The notes: generated from the letters alone by a model not told the origin. A DNA stretch of 64,000 nucleotides from Bordetella genomosp. 8 (GCF_002119685.1 NZ_CP021108.1:5518001-5582000), one strand, 5' to 3'; counted from the first letter of the stretch, positions 49,354 to 58,358 are shown. Numbers and translations: made by a program.

Positions 49354-49461
49354 CCCACCCCCCGAAGCGCTGCGCGCTTCCCCCCTCAAGGGGGGCGACG
49401 CCAGCGGACCGGGGGACCCGGATCCGCGGCGTCCCGGGTCGGGGGCACCTGTTTTTTGCGG
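49354..49461 (+). repeat. Intergenic hairpin repeat, copy A (after glpK)
   Basis: About 105 bp starting CCCACCCCCC. It contains two hairpins back to back: GAAGCGC-TGC-GCGCTTC (49364-49380) and six C, TCAA, six G (49380-49395). A conserved GC-rich tail ending in GGGGGCACCTGTTTTTTGCGG follows (last part TGTTTTTTGCGG). Copies B (49471) and C (57484) share the order of elements. Position just after a stop suggests a role in mRNA 3' end formation or stability. Confidence 0.8.
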
Positions 49462-49470
49462 AAGGAGGGC

Positions 49471-49576
49471 CCCACCCCCGAAGCGCTACGCGCTTCCCCC
49501 TCAAGGGGGCGACGCCGGCGGACCGGGGGACCCGGATCCGCGGCGTCCTGGGTCGGGGAGCACCCAATCTTTGCGG
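49471..49576 (+). repeat. Intergenic hairpin repeat, copy B
   Basis: Second copy, 10 bp after copy A. The first hairpin reads GAAGCGC-TAC-GCGCTTC. The second stem is shortened on both sides, five C and five G instead of six, so pairing is kept. The tail ends GGGGAGCACC, then TTTGCGG. Ends 17 bp before the LysR gene. Confidence 0.8.
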
Positions 49577-49593
49577 CGAACGTGGAGCATTGA

Positions 49594-50490
49594 ATGAATC
49601 TGGCCCGTATCGATCTGGTGACGCTGGCGCTCTTCGTCTCGGTGGCGCGGCTGGGCAGCATATCGGCGGGCGCGCGGCAGTCGCGGCTGGCGGTGGGCGC
49701 GGCCAGCAAGCGGATTTCCGATCTGGAAGCCGCGCTGGGTTCGCCGCTGCTGTTCCGCAAGGCGGCCGGCGTGGAGTTGACCGATGCGGGCCAGGCCTGC
49801 CTGGCCCACGCGACACGCATCCTGCAGGAAGTCGACCAGATGGCGGGCACGCTGTCCGATTACGCGCAAGGCGTGCGCGGTCAGGTTCGGATCGCGGCCA
49901 ATACGTCGTCGATCACGCAGTTCCTCCCTGACGACCTGTCGCGGTTCATGACGGAACATCCGGCCGTCCGCATCGACCTGGAAGAACAGAACAGCAGCGA
50001 CATCGTCGCCGCCGTGGCGGAGAACCGCGCCGACATCGGCATCTTCGGCGAACGCACGCCGGAAGCGGGGCTGCAGACTTTCCCCTATCGGCGCGACGAG
50101 CTCATGCTCGTGGTGCCCGACAGCCACCCGCTGGCCACGCGCGCCAGCGTCGCATTCGCGGAAACGCTGGAGTATGACTACGTCAGCCTGCCGCCCAGCA
50201 CGTCGCTGGCCAGCCTGCTGGCGCAGGAATGCACGCGGCTGGATATGCCCATGAAACTGCGCATCCAGGTCCGCAGCTTCGACGCGATCTGCCGCATGGT
50301 GGTCGCAACGCGCGGCATCGGCGTGCTGCCGCGCATCGCGGCAGAGCCGCATGCGCGGTCGATGCAGTTGAAGCTGATTCCACTCACCGACGACTGGACG
50401 CGGCGCTGGCTGCTATTGGCCGTGCGCGATGTGGACACACTCACTCAGGCGGCGCGCATGCTGCTGACGCAATTGCGCGCGGCGAACTAG
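49594..50490 (+). CDS. LysR family transcriptional regulator
   Basis: A 298-residue LysR regulator. The N-terminal winged helix covers about residues 5-65 (FVSVARLGSISAGARQSRLAVGAASKRISDLEAALGSPLLFR, in parts: SISAGARQSRLAVGAASKR, ISDLEAALGSPLLFR). The effector domain follows (GQVRIAANTSSITQFLP, IGIFGERTPEAGL). It ends convergently with the DadA-like gene, overlapping it by 4 nt, and is not placed to read as a classic divergent regulator of that gene. Its target is unknown. Confidence 0.9.
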   Translation: MNLARIDLVTLALFVSVARLGSISAGARQSRLAVGAASKRISDLEAALGSPLLFRKAAGVELTDAGQACLAHATRILQEVDQMAGTLSDYAQGVRGQVRIAANTSSITQFLPDDLSRFMTEHPAVRIDLEEQNSSDIVAAVAENRADIGIFGERTPEAGLQTFPYRRDELMLVVPDSHPLATRASVAFAETLEYDYVSLPPSTSLASLLAQECTRLDMPMKLRIQVRSFDAICRMVVATRGIGVLPRIAAEPHARSMQLKLIPLTDDWTRRWLLLAVRDVDTLTQAARMLLTQLRAAN

Positions 50491-51716
50491 CGCGGAAGCG
50501 TCACCGCGTCGGCCACTGCCTCGGCCGTTGCCGCGCTCAAGGTCCAACCCAAGTGGCCGTGCCCCGTGTTGTAGAACACGCCCGGAGACCGGCCGCGCCC
50601 GACCCGGGGCAACATGCTGGGAAGCATGGGACGCAGCCCCGCCCACGGGATCACCCGCGCCGTCGAAGCGCCGGGAAAATGTCGGCGGGTCCAATTCACC
50701 AGCGGCGCGATGCGGTCGGCCCGGATATCCCGGTTGTACCCGTTCAACTCCGCCGTGCCGGCCACACGAAATCGGTCCCGCCCCAGCCGGCTGGTGACGA
50801 TCTTGGCGGCGTCGTCGAGCAGGCTGACCCAGGGCGCGGACGCCTGGCTTTCCGCATCGTCCAGGCAGACGGTGATGGAGTAGCCCTTGACCGGATAGAT
50901 GTTCACGCGGTCGCCAGCCATGGCGGCGAACTGGCGGCTCGCGACGCCCGCGCACACCACGACGGCGTCGAAGGCTTCCGTGTCGACTTCATCGCCCTGG
51001 CTGAAGTCCATGGCGATGCCAGACCCGCCACTGGCGCCAAGGCGCCGGAGCGCGCTCACGGCAGCGTCGTAGCGGAACGCCACCCCTTGCCGCGCGCAGG
51101 CCTCCGCCAGACCGCGCGTGAATTTATGGATATCGCCGGTGGAGTCGGATGGCGTGAAAAAGCCGCCATGGAAACGCCCCCGCAGCGCCGGCTCGATGGC
51201 CTGGATTTCTTCCGGCGTGACCGGATCGCGCTCCAGCCCGCCTTCCCGGAGCAGGGCGTTCGTCGCCGCCGCGCGCTCGAACTCCTCCTTGCTCCCGTAG
51301 ACGTGCAGGATGCCGCGCCGTTCCAGATCGAAATCTATCCCTTCGCGCCTGGCGATCTCGAACAGATGCTCGCGCGCGGCGATCGCCAGCCGCACCGTTT
51401 CCAGCGTATTGGCGCGATATCTGGGTATCTGTCGCAGGAATTCCGCGATCCAGGTGTATTTGTGCCAGCTGGGCAGCGGATTGAGCAACAGTGGCGCATC
51501 GCGCGTGAACATCCATCGCAAGCCTTTCAGGATGGTGGCACGGCTGTTCCAGACTTCGGCGTTGCTGGCCGACAGCTGGCCGCCGTTCGCGAAGGAAGTG
51601 TCCATGGCGGCATAGCGGCCGCGCTCGAATACGGTCACCGCATGGCCGCGGCGGACAAGGGCGTAAGCGGTCGTGACGCCGGTGATTCCGGCGCCGATGA
51701 TGGCGATGCGTGGCAT
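50487..51716 (-). CDS. D-amino acid dehydrogenase-like FAD oxidoreductase (DadA family)
   Basis: A 409-residue FAD-dependent amine/D-amino-acid dehydrogenase. The FAD-binding IGAGITGVTTAYALVRRGHAV (first part IGAGITGVTTAYAL) begins at residue 6. DadA-family blocks are TSFANGGQLSASNAEVW, YPVKGYSIT and the C-terminal GHGHLGWTLSAATAEAVAD. DadA oxidises D-amino acids to keto acids and ammonium through the respiratory chain. The leader holds a tandem glycine riboswitch, so glycine or a glycine-derived compound probably induces it. This raises glycine, sarcosine or D-alanine as substrates. ATG 51716 has only a weak Shine-Dalgarno. Confidence 0.88.
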   Translation of the reverse strand: MPRIAIIGAGITGVTTAYALVRRGHAVTVFERGRYAAMDTSFANGGQLSASNAEVWNSRATILKGLRWMFTRDAPLLLNPLPSWHKYTWIAEFLRQIPRYRANTLETVRLAIAAREHLFEIARREGIDFDLERRGILHVYGSKEEFERAAATNALLREGGLERDPVTPEEIQAIEPALRGRFHGGFFTPSDSTGDIHKFTRGLAEACARQGVAFRYDAAVSALRRLGASGGSGIAMDFSQGDEVDTEAFDAVVVCAGVASRQFAAMAGDRVNIYPVKGYSITVCLDDAESQASAPWVSLLDDAAKIVTSRLGRDRFRVAGTAELNGYNRDIRADRIAPLVNWTRRHFPGASTARVIPWAGLRPMLPSMLPRVGRGRSPGVFYNTGHGHLGWTLSAATAEAVADAVTLPR

Positions 51717-51769
51717 GACATGGTCCAGTGGAGGTCGACATAGCCGGCCGGTTGGCCGGCGCCATGCCC

Positions 51770-51949
51770 CATCTGTCCATGTACCTGAGAGTTTGCGCCC
51801 GCGCCTGGTACATCCTTGGCGAAGCTCCCCTTCGGTGGGCGCGATCAGCGCCTCTCTCCAGATGTTCCCCGTCGCACGGTCCTTTTGCCTGAGAGTTTCC
51901 GGGGCGGTTGCTCCGTCGGCGTCGTCGTGATGACCGATCTCTTCCGTGC
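51770..51949 (-). ncRNA. Tandem glycine riboswitch upstream of the DadA-like gene
   Basis: Two glycine aptamers on the minus strand. Aptamer 1 (51949-51874) is closed by GCACGG/CCGTGC and contains CGCCGACGGAGCAACC and AACTCTCAGGCAAAAGGAC. Aptamer 2 (51864-51770) is closed by CATCTG/CAGATG and contains CTGGAGAGAG, CACCGAAGGGGAAGC and AACTCTCAGGTACATGGAC. These are the conserved core sequences of the gcvT-type class. The 53 nt before the ATG contain a GC-rich hairpin (GCCGG-CCAA-CCGGC) that may be the expression platform. No U tract follows it, so translational control is at least as likely as termination. Confidence 0.9.
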
Positions 51950-52093
51950 CACGATCGAGAACGTCCGGACATTAGCACCAATGCAGCCCGCCGCACAAGA
52001 TCGGCGTTGCCGATGTCGCGGCGCTCCCCGACGCGGCCTGCACAGATGCGAATATCATGCACGTGCGTCGACACACCCTGGAGGAACGCCGTG

Positions 52094-52786
52094 ATGCTCG
52101 ATCATCCGATATTCAAACGCTGGCCGGCGCTGCACCCGGACCGGCTGCAGCTCTTTTCCCTGCCCACGCCCAACGGCGTGAAGGTCGGCATCATGCTGGA
52201 GGAAACGGGGCTGCCCTACGAGCCGCATCGCATCGACATCATGGCGAACGACAACCACGATCCGGCCTTTCTCTCGCTCAATCCCAATGGCAAGATTCCG
52301 GCCATCTACGATCCGGACGGCCCCGACGGGCGGCCGCTGGCCCTGTTCGAATCGGGCGCCATCCTGATCTATCTTGCCGACAAGTCGGGGCAGTTTCTTT
52401 CCACCGATCCGCACACGCGCTACGAAACCATCCAGTGGCTGATGTGGCAGATGGGCGGCGTCGGGCCCATGTTCGGACAGCTCGGCTTTTTCCACAAGTT
52501 CGCCGGCAAGGCTTATGAGGACAAGCGGCCGCGCGATCGCTATGCAGCCGAATCGGCACGGCTGCTGGGCGTACTGGACCAGCGGCTCGCGGGCCGGGAC
52601 TGGGTGATGGGCGCGGACTACAGCATCGCCGACATTTCGTTGATCGGGTGGGTCCGCAACCTGATCGGGTTCTATGAAGCCCGCGAGGTGGTCGATTTCG
52701 ACCGCTTTCGTAACGTGCAGGCGTGGCTGGACCGTGCCTTGGCGCGCCCGGGCGTGCAGCGCGGCCTGGCGGTCACGGCGGCCTGA
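52094..52786 (+). CDS. Glutathione S-transferase family protein (Nu-class, YghU/YfcG-like)
   Basis: A 230-residue GST. The thioredoxin-fold N-domain has LFSLPTPNGVKVGIMLEE, whose TPNGVKV segment is characteristic of the disulfide-bond oxidoreductase-type Nu GSTs, then NPNGKIPAI and the ESGAI glutathione-binding site. The helical C-domain contains MWQMGGVGPMFGQLGFF and DYSIADIS. ATG 52094 is chosen; GTG 52091 in frame has a better spaced GGAGG. It is divergent from the riboswitch-controlled gene. The 51950-52093 interval between them must hold both promoters but shows no clear consensus. Confidence 0.9.
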   Translation: MLDHPIFKRWPALHPDRLQLFSLPTPNGVKVGIMLEETGLPYEPHRIDIMANDNHDPAFLSLNPNGKIPAIYDPDGPDGRPLALFESGAILIYLADKSGQFLSTDPHTRYETIQWLMWQMGGVGPMFGQLGFFHKFAGKAYEDKRPRDRYAAESARLLGVLDQRLAGRDWVMGADYSIADISLIGWVRNLIGFYEAREVVDFDRFRNVQAWLDRALARPGVQRGLAVTAA

Positions 52787-52966
52787 ACGTCCCCACCACA
52801 TCGACGCCGGGTTTGCCGCAACGCGGCCCCGGCCGCCCGCATGCCCGTATTCCCGCATGCCCGCCTTTCGCGTTTCCGGAAACCCCCTTAGCCGGATGCG
52901 TCATTCCCCTCGCCGACCGGCCTGCGGCACACTGTCCGTCCCTGGCAGCCAACCGCAGGGGGAGAC

Positions 52967-54160
52967 ATGACACGACAAATACTCGCGGGCATCCGCGTGC
53001 TGGAACTGGGCCAGCTCATCGCCGGCCCCTTCGCCGCGAAAACCCTGGCCGACTTCGGCGCGCAGGTGATCAAGATCGAACCGCCGGGCGTCGGCGACCC
53101 GCTGCGCAAGTGGCGCATGCTGCATGAAGGCACGTCCGTGTGGTGGGAAGCGCAATCGCGCAACAAGCAATCCGTCTGCGTCGACTTGCGCCAGGCGGAA
53201 GGCCAGGACCTGGTCCGCACGCTGGCCGCCGAAGCCGACGTGCTGATCGAGAATTTCCGCCCGGGCACGATGGAAAAATGGGGTCTGTCGTGGGAAGCCC
53301 TGCACGCGCTGAATCCCCGGTTGATCATGCTGCGCATTTCAGGCTACGGCCAGACCGGCCCCAGGGCCGGTGAACCTGGCTTTGCCGCCATTGGCGAGGC
53401 CATGGCGGGACTGCGCTACCTGAACGGCGAACCCGGACGTGCGCCCGTGCGCGCCGGCCTGTCGCTGGGCGACACCATCGCCGGCCTGCACGGCGCGCTG
53501 GGCGTGCTGCTGGCCTTGTACGAACGCGACGCGCGCGGCGGCACCGGCCAGGTGATCGACGCGGCCTTGTACGAAAGCATCTTCAACCTGACCGAAAGCC
53601 TGCTGCCCGAATACTCGGTATTCGGCGCCGTGCGCGAACCCGCCGGCGCGGCGCTGCCCGGCATCGCGCCATCCAACGCCTATCCCTGCCAGGACGGCTA
53701 CGTCCTGATCGCCGGCAACGGCGACGGCATCTATACGCGATTGATGTCGCGCATCGGCCGCGAGGACCTGGCGCGCGACCCGGCATTGGCCCGCAACGAC
53801 GGACGGGTCGCACGCGTGGCGGAGATCGACCAGGCCATCGGCGCGTGGACGCAGGTCCGCACCATCGATCAGGTACTGGCGTCGATGCGCGAGGCGGGGG
53901 TGCCGGCGGGACGCATCTACAGCATCGCCGATATCGCCGAAGACCCGCATTACCGCGCCCGCAAGGCCATCGTCACCGTCGAGTCGGCCAGCGGTATCGC
54001 GGTCGAGATGCCGGCGGTGTTCCCGCTGCTCTCTGGCAATCCTGGAGAAGTCCGCGAGCGCGCGCCCACGCTGGGCGAGGACACCGACGTCGTGCTGCGC
54101 GAGATAGGCGTGGACGAGCAGCGCCTGGCGGCGCTGCGAGCCGCCGGCGTCATTGCCTGA
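52967..54160 (+). CDS. CaiB/BaiF family (class III) CoA-transferase
   Basis: A 397-residue class III CoA-transferase that moves CoA between carboxylic acids. The N-terminal GIRVLELGQLIAGPFAAKTLADFGAQVIKIE is diagnostic (parts: VLELGQLIAGPFAA, LADFGAQVIKIE). DVLIENFRPGTMEKWGL and RISGYGQTGP follow. The catalytic aspartate is in GLSLGDTIAGLHG near residue 168. The ATG has AGGGGGAG upstream. Substrates are unknown; the following Bug receptor suggests an imported carboxylic acid. Its stop lies in a 12-bp tandem repeat. Confidence 0.92.
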   Translation: MTRQILAGIRVLELGQLIAGPFAAKTLADFGAQVIKIEPPGVGDPLRKWRMLHEGTSVWWEAQSRNKQSVCVDLRQAEGQDLVRTLAAEADVLIENFRPGTMEKWGLSWEALHALNPRLIMLRISGYGQTGPRAGEPGFAAIGEAMAGLRYLNGEPGRAPVRAGLSLGDTIAGLHGALGVLLALYERDARGGTGQVIDAALYESIFNLTESLLPEYSVFGAVREPAGAALPGIAPSNAYPCQDGYVLIAGNGDGIYTRLMSRIGREDLARDPALARNDGRVARVAEIDQAIGAWTQVRTIDQVLASMREAGVPAGRIYSIADIAEDPHYRARKAIVTVESASGIAVEMPAVFPLLSGNPGEVRERAPTLGEDTDVVLREIGVDEQRLAALRAAGVIA

Positions 54161-54202
54161 GGTTTTGCCTGAGTTATCGCCTGAGTTATCGCCTGACCGC
54201 GG
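54155..54202 (+). repeat. 12-bp tandem repeat carrying four in-frame stop codons
   Basis: Four units beginning GCCTGA at 54155, 54167, 54179 and 54191; units 2 and 3 are identical (GCCTGAGTTATC). The first TGA is the CoA-transferase stop. The period is 12, so the TGAs of units 2-4 are in the same frame. Confidence 0.85.
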
Positions 54203-54300
54203 GCAGGCCGCCACGCGCGGCCTGCTCCCAGGAACCCGCAGTCCCCACGGCAAGGCACCGCCTGCCGACCAACCGCATAACAACGAACGGAGACATGAAC

Positions 54301-55293
54301 ATGAAAAGCTCGAATACCGTCCGGCCCCTGCGCCGCCTGCTGCTTGCCGCCGGACTCTGCGCGCTCGCCTTCGGTCCGATGGCGGCGCACGCCGCCTATC
54401 CCGACCGGCCGATCACGCTGATCGTCTCCGCCGCGCCCGGCGGCACCACCGACATCGCGGCCCGCCTGATCGCGCAGCCGCTGGCCAAGGCCCTGGGACA
54501 ATCGGTCGTCGTGGAAAACAAGCCCGGGGCCTCGGGCAGCATCGCGGCGCAGGCGGTCAGCCGCGCCGCGCCCGACGGCTACACCCTGCTATTGCAGTAT
54601 TCCGGCTACCAGGTCATCACGCCGCTGATCACCCAGGGCCTGAATTGGGATCCCATCAAGTCGTTCGCACCCGTGGCAAACATCCTGTCGGCGCCGCAAG
54701 TGGTGGTGGTGCGGCCAACCTTGCCGATCAAGACGATGAAAGAACTGGTGGACTACGCCAAGGCCCATCCCGGCGAACTGAACTACGCATCGTCAGGCAA
54801 CGGTTCTCTGCAGCAGGTCGCCACCGAATTGCTGAACCAGATGGCGGGCATCAAGACGACCCACATCCCGTACAAGGGCACCGGCCCCGCGCTGGCCGAT
54901 CTGCTCAGCGGCTCCGTCGACATGACCATCACGACGCCGCCGCCGCTGCTGGGACAGATCGCCGCGGGCAAGCTGCAGCCCCTGGCGGTGACCGGCAAGT
55001 CGCGGCTCGAATCCCTGCCCAATGTCCCGACGGCGGCGGAAGCCGGCTACCCCGACCTGCTCGTCTCGTCCTGGTTCGCCATGTACGCGCCCGCCGGCAC
55101 GCCCAAGGAGGTGATCGGCAAGCTGTCGGGCGAGATCGAGAAGATCATGAAGACCGACGAATTCCGCAAGAAAGCCGCGGAACAAGGCGCGGAAGCCGAC
55201 TTCATGGGTCCGGAACAGCTGGGCAAGTACACCCAGGAAGAACTGGTCCGCTACAAGACCGTGGTGGAGAAAGCCCACATCACAGCGAACTGA
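54301..55293 (+). CDS. Tripartite tricarboxylate transporter substrate-binding protein (Bug family)
   Basis: A 330-residue periplasmic Bug receptor. A signal peptide ends at AAHA near residue 31. The mature part begins AYPDRPITLIVSAAPGGTTDIAARL. Family blocks are VVENKPGASGSIAAQ, APDGYTLLL, YASSGNGSLQQ, HIPYKGTGPAL and the LPNVPTAAEAGYP signature. ATG 54301 has GGAG 8 nt upstream; the ATG at 54295 is too close to it. It lies 140 bp after the CoA-transferase. No TctA/TctB permease is near, as usual for Bug proteins in Bordetella-like genomes. The ligand is unknown. Confidence 0.93.
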   Translation: MKSSNTVRPLRRLLLAAGLCALAFGPMAAHAAYPDRPITLIVSAAPGGTTDIAARLIAQPLAKALGQSVVVENKPGASGSIAAQAVSRAAPDGYTLLLQYSGYQVITPLITQGLNWDPIKSFAPVANILSAPQVVVVRPTLPIKTMKELVDYAKAHPGELNYASSGNGSLQQVATELLNQMAGIKTTHIPYKGTGPALADLLSGSVDMTITTPPPLLGQIAAGKLQPLAVTGKSRLESLPNVPTAAEAGYPDLLVSSWFAMYAPAGTPKEVIGKLSGEIEKIMKTDEFRKKAAEQGAEADFMGPEQLGKYTQEELVRYKTVVEKAHITAN

Positions 55294-55357
55294 GCCGGCA
55301 GGGGTGCCGCGATCGTCGCACCGCGCCCCAGGGCGCGCGTCGCGGCGATCGCCGCCT

Positions 55358-56278
55358 CTACCCCTGCTGTTCCGCCACGACCGCGCGCAGGCTGTCCAGC
55401 GCGGTTTCCACCGCGGCGGGCTGGAAGGTTTCCTGGCGCCAGTACATCGCGACGGCGCCGAAACCGGACAGGCGCAAGGGCAGTATGCGCATGGCGTTCA
55501 TCTGCGAAAACCGCAGCGCCGCGCGATGCGATGCCACGCCGATCAGGTCGCTGCTGCTGACCAGGGTCAGGTTGATGGTGACCGAATTCGATTCCACATG
55601 GTCCGCCGGCATGGACTTGCCGGCGGCCGTCAGTGCCGTGTCCAGGGCATTGCGTATCGGCGTGCCCTTCGGCCATACGATCCAGCGGTAGGCCATCAGG
55701 TCTTCCCACGTGATGCGCGCCTTGCCGAACACGGGATGCCGGGGCCGCGCCACCATATGCACGGGCTCCAGGTACAAGGATTCGGACAGGATGGCCGGAT
55801 CGTGATGTTCGGGCGCTGAGCGGCCGACGACGATGTCCAGTTCGCCCTGGGCCAGCTGCGTCAGCAGATGGTCCATGGTCGATTCGACCAGCTTCACGCG
55901 TGCCTGCGGCATGCGCTCCAGCAGCCGCATGACGGCCAGCGGCACGGTGTCCGACGCCGATGCCCCCGACGCCCCTATCACCACGCGGCCGCCGCCGCCC
56001 TGCCGCAGCGCGGCCATGTCGCCGCTGGCGCGCTCCAGTTGCGCGTCGATGCGCTGGGCATGCGCGATCAATGCCTCGCCATAAGGCGTCGGCCGCAACC
56101 CGCGCGCATGGCGCTCGAACAGCGGCAGGCCGATATCGTCTTCCAGGTCCTTCAGCCATTTCGACAGGCCGGGCTGGGTGGTGTTCAACATGGCGGCCGA
56201 GTGGCTGATGTTGCGGGTCTGCGCCAGGCTCAACAGCATTTTCAGGTTGCGCAGGCGCAGGCGGTAGGTCCAGTCCAT
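55358..56278 (-). CDS. LysR family regulator, probable controller of the gentisate cluster
   Basis: A 306-residue LysR regulator divergent from the gentisate dioxygenase gene. The N-terminal HTH (about residues 8-68) contains [42 protein letters not shown] (parts: [31 protein letters not shown]). The effector-binding domain runs from about 95. The divergent 158-bp gap contains an AT-rich inverted repeat that could be its site. Effector unknown; gentisate, 3-hydroxybenzoate or salicylate are natural candidates. Confidence 0.9.
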   Translation of the reverse strand: MDWTYRLRLRNLKMLLSLAQTRNISHSAAMLNTTQPGLSKWLKDLEDDIGLPLFERHARGLRPTPYGEALIAHAQRIDAQLERASGDMAALRQGGGGRVVIGASGASASDTVPLAVMRLLERMPQARVKLVESTMDHLLTQLAQGELDIVVGRSAPEHHDPAILSESLYLEPVHMVARPRHPVFGKARITWEDLMAYRWIVWPKGTPIRNALDTALTAAGKSMPADHVESNSVTINLTLVSSSDLIGVASHRAALRFSQMNAMRILPLRLSGFGAVAMYWRQETFQPAAVETALDSLRAVVAEQQG

Positions 56279-56347
56279 GGTGTCTCGGTTTTTCCTGCCG
56301 CACGTCTACCGGCGGACCGGCACCCCCGGGCGCCGGCGGCAGCCATA

Positions 56348-56375
56348 TTGTTTATTGTATGGATAATAAGATAAT
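56348..56375 (+). promoter_or_regulatory. Candidate promoter and LysR-type site for the gentisate operon
   Basis: TTGTTT (56348-56353), 16-nt spacer, GATAAT (56370-56375). Between them lies the inverted repeat TTATT (56352-56356) and AATAA (56365-56369). The stretch is sharply AT-rich in a GC-rich region and lies between the divergent LysR and dioxygenase genes. Confidence 0.45.
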
Positions 56376-56436
56376 TTCATTTCAAGAGGCATACCGGCGC
56401 TCTCATAATACGCAAAAACCTGAAGGAGACAACACC

Positions 56437-57483
56437 ATGGCCGAAGGAAGCTCCACGCGCGCCGACCGCGCCGCGTACTACGAACGGATCGCGCGCAAGA
56501 ACATGGCGCCGTTGTGGGAGTCCTTGCATAACCTGGTGCCGCGCACGCCGCAGCCGCGCTGCGTACCCGCGATGTGGCGCTACAACGATGTGCGCGCCGA
56601 CGTCATGGAAGCCGGCACGCTGATTTCCGCCGAAGAAGCCGTGCGCCGCGTGCTGATCCTGGAAAATCCCGGCCTGCCCGGACAGGCCAGCATCACGCAG
56701 ACCCTGTATGCCGGCCTGCAACTGATCCTGCCGGGCGAGATCGCGCCCAGCCATCGCCATACGCAATCGGCGCTGCGCTTCATTGTCGAAGGATCGGGCG
56801 CCTATACGGCGGTCAATGGCGAGCGCACCACCATGCATCCGGGCGACTTCATCATCACGCCCTCATGGACGTACCACGATCACGGCAATATCGAAGCGGC
56901 CGAAGGCGGCGAGCCGGTGGTGTGGCTGGACGGCCTGGATATCCCGCTGCTGCGCATGCTGGATGCCGGCTTCGCCGAAAACTACCCGGCCGCCACGCAG
57001 CCGGTCACCCGCGCGGAAGGCGACAGCTACGCGCGCTTCGGCAACAACATGGCGCCCGTGCGGCACGTGCCCGCGAACGGCAATTCGCCCATCTTCAACT
57101 ATCCCTACGAGCGCAGCCGCGAGGCGCTGGACCAGCTTTATCGCTTCGGCGAACTGGATGCCTGGGATGGGGTGAAGCTGCGCTACGTCAATCCGGCCAC
57201 GGGCGGCTATCCCATGCCGACGATGGCGACCTTCATGCAGCTGTTGCCTGCCGGGTTCCAGGGCAAGACCTATCGCAGCACGGACTCCACCGTCTACTCG
57301 GTGGTGGAAGGCCGCGGTACGGCGCGCGTCGGCGACCAGGAATTCCACTTCGGCCCGCGCGACCTGTTCGTCGCGCCGTCGTGGCAACCGGTGCAACTGG
57401 CCGCCCTGGACGACGCCATCCTGTTCAGCTATTCCGATCGCCCGGTGCAGGCCGCCCTCGGCCTGCTTCGAGAAGAGAGGTGA
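56437..57483 (+). CDS. Gentisate 1,2-dioxygenase
   Basis: A 348-residue bicupin iron dioxygenase that opens gentisate (2,5-dihydroxybenzoate) to maleylpyruvate. The N-terminal cupin carries the Fe ligands in [12 protein letters not shown] (His-x-His near residue 106) and the third histidine in [11 protein letters not shown]. The C-terminal cupin ([19 protein letters not shown]) lacks the His-x-His, as in other gentisate dioxygenases. ATG 56437 is chosen because AAGGAG lies 8 nt upstream; the frame is open to 56359 without homology. First gene of the plus-strand gentisate operon. Confidence 0.92.
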   Translation: MAEGSSTRADRAAYYERIARKNMAPLWESLHNLVPRTPQPRCVPAMWRYNDVRADVMEAGTLISAEEAVRRVLILENPGLPGQASITQTLYAGLQLILPGEIAPSHRHTQSALRFIVEGSGAYTAVNGERTTMHPGDFIITPSWTYHDHGNIEAAEGGEPVVWLDGLDIPLLRMLDAGFAENYPAATQPVTRAEGDSYARFGNNMAPVRHVPANGNSPIFNYPYERSREALDQLYRFGELDAWDGVKLRYVNPATGGYPMPTMATFMQLLPAGFQGKTYRSTDSTVYSVVEGRGTARVGDQEFHFGPRDLFVAPSWQPVQLAALDDAILFSYSDRPVQAALGLLREER

Positions 57484-57588
57484 CCCACCCCCCGAAGCGC
57501 TGCGCGCTTCCCCCCTCAAGGGGGGCGACGCTGCGGACCGGGGGACCCGGACCCGCGCGTCCCTGATCGGGGGCACCTGTTTCTTGCG
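57484..57588 (+). repeat. Intergenic hairpin repeat, copy C (after the gentisate dioxygenase)
   Basis: Third copy of the glpK-downstream repeat, starting right after the dioxygenase stop. GAAGCGC-TGC-GCGCTTC and the six-C/TCAA/six-G stem are identical to copy A. The tail has diverged and ends GGGGGCACCTGTTTCTTGCG. A short further duplicate of GGCACCTGTTTCTTGG lies at about 57605-57620, so the repeat fills most of the 173-bp gap. Confidence 0.8.
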
Positions 57589-57656
57589 CGCGTCTTGGTT
57601 TGGCGGCACCTGTTTCTTGGCGCCGTTTTCTTTCCTTTCCCACAAGGTTTCTTGTC

Positions 57657-58355
57657 ATGCCTTACGTCTTTGCTCCGCCGGCGACCGTCGCCGTGCCCGT
57701 TGCCGGAACCGGCGACAGCTTCCCCGTGCGCCGCGTGTATTGCGTCGGCCGCAACTACGCCGCGCATGCGCGCGAGATGGGCTTCGATCCCGACCGCGAG
57801 CCGCCGTTTTTCTTCTGCAAGCCGGCCGATGCCGTCATGCCGGTGGCCGAAGGCGAAACGCTGAACCTGCCCTATCCCACCGAAACCGCCAACTATCACT
57901 ACGAGATCGAGCTGGTCGCCGCCATCGGCAAGTCCGGCGCGAACATCGCGGTGGAAGATGCACTCGGCCATGTGCATAGCTATGCCGTCGGCCTGGACAT
58001 GACGCGCCGCGACCTGCAGATGAAGATGCGCGAAGCCGGCCGGCCATGGGAACTGGGCAAGGCCTTCGACGACAGCGCGCCGATAGGCCCGTTGTACCCG
58101 GTCGGCGCCAAGGGCCATTTCGACGACGCCGCCATCTGGCTGAAGGTGAACGGCCAGGACAAGCAGCGCAGCGATACGTCCAAGCTGATCTGGTCGGTGG
58201 CCGAAACCATCAGCTATCTGTCGCGCTACTTCCGCCTGGAGCCGGGCGATCTGATCTACACCGGCACGCCCGAAGGCGTGGGGCCGGTGGTCAAGGGCGA
58301 CCTCATGGAAGGCGGGGTCGATGGACTGGGTACGCTGCGCGCGAAGGTGGTCTGA
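57657..58355 (+). CDS. Fumarylacetoacetate hydrolase-family protein, probable fumarylpyruvate hydrolase
   Basis: A 232-residue FAH-fold hydrolase. In the gentisate route fumarylpyruvate is split to fumarate and pyruvate. Visible blocks are VYCVGRNYAAHAREMG, PFFFCKPADAVM, the metal-binding glutamates in NYHYEIELVAAIG, GLDMTRRDLQ, AFDDSAPIGP and IYTGTPEGVGPV. Length matches the short fumarylpyruvate hydrolases (NagK-like). It is followed after 3 bp by the monooxygenase gene. Confidence 0.9.
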   Translation: MPYVFAPPATVAVPVAGTGDSFPVRRVYCVGRNYAAHAREMGFDPDREPPFFFCKPADAVMPVAEGETLNLPYPTETANYHYEIELVAAIGKSGANIAVEDALGHVHSYAVGLDMTRRDLQMKMREAGRPWELGKAFDDSAPIGPLYPVGAKGHFDDAAIWLKVNGQDKQRSDTSKLIWSVAETISYLSRYFRLEPGDLIYTGTPEGVGPVVKGDLMEGGVDGLGTLRAKVV

Positions 58356-58358
58356 GCC

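Noticed and set aside
49354..49576. The paired hairpin repeats as a CRISPR array or insertion-sequence ends
   Set aside because: Only two adjacent copies with a 9-10-bp gap and internal stems; no regular spacers, no cas genes, no transposase and no target-site duplication seen.
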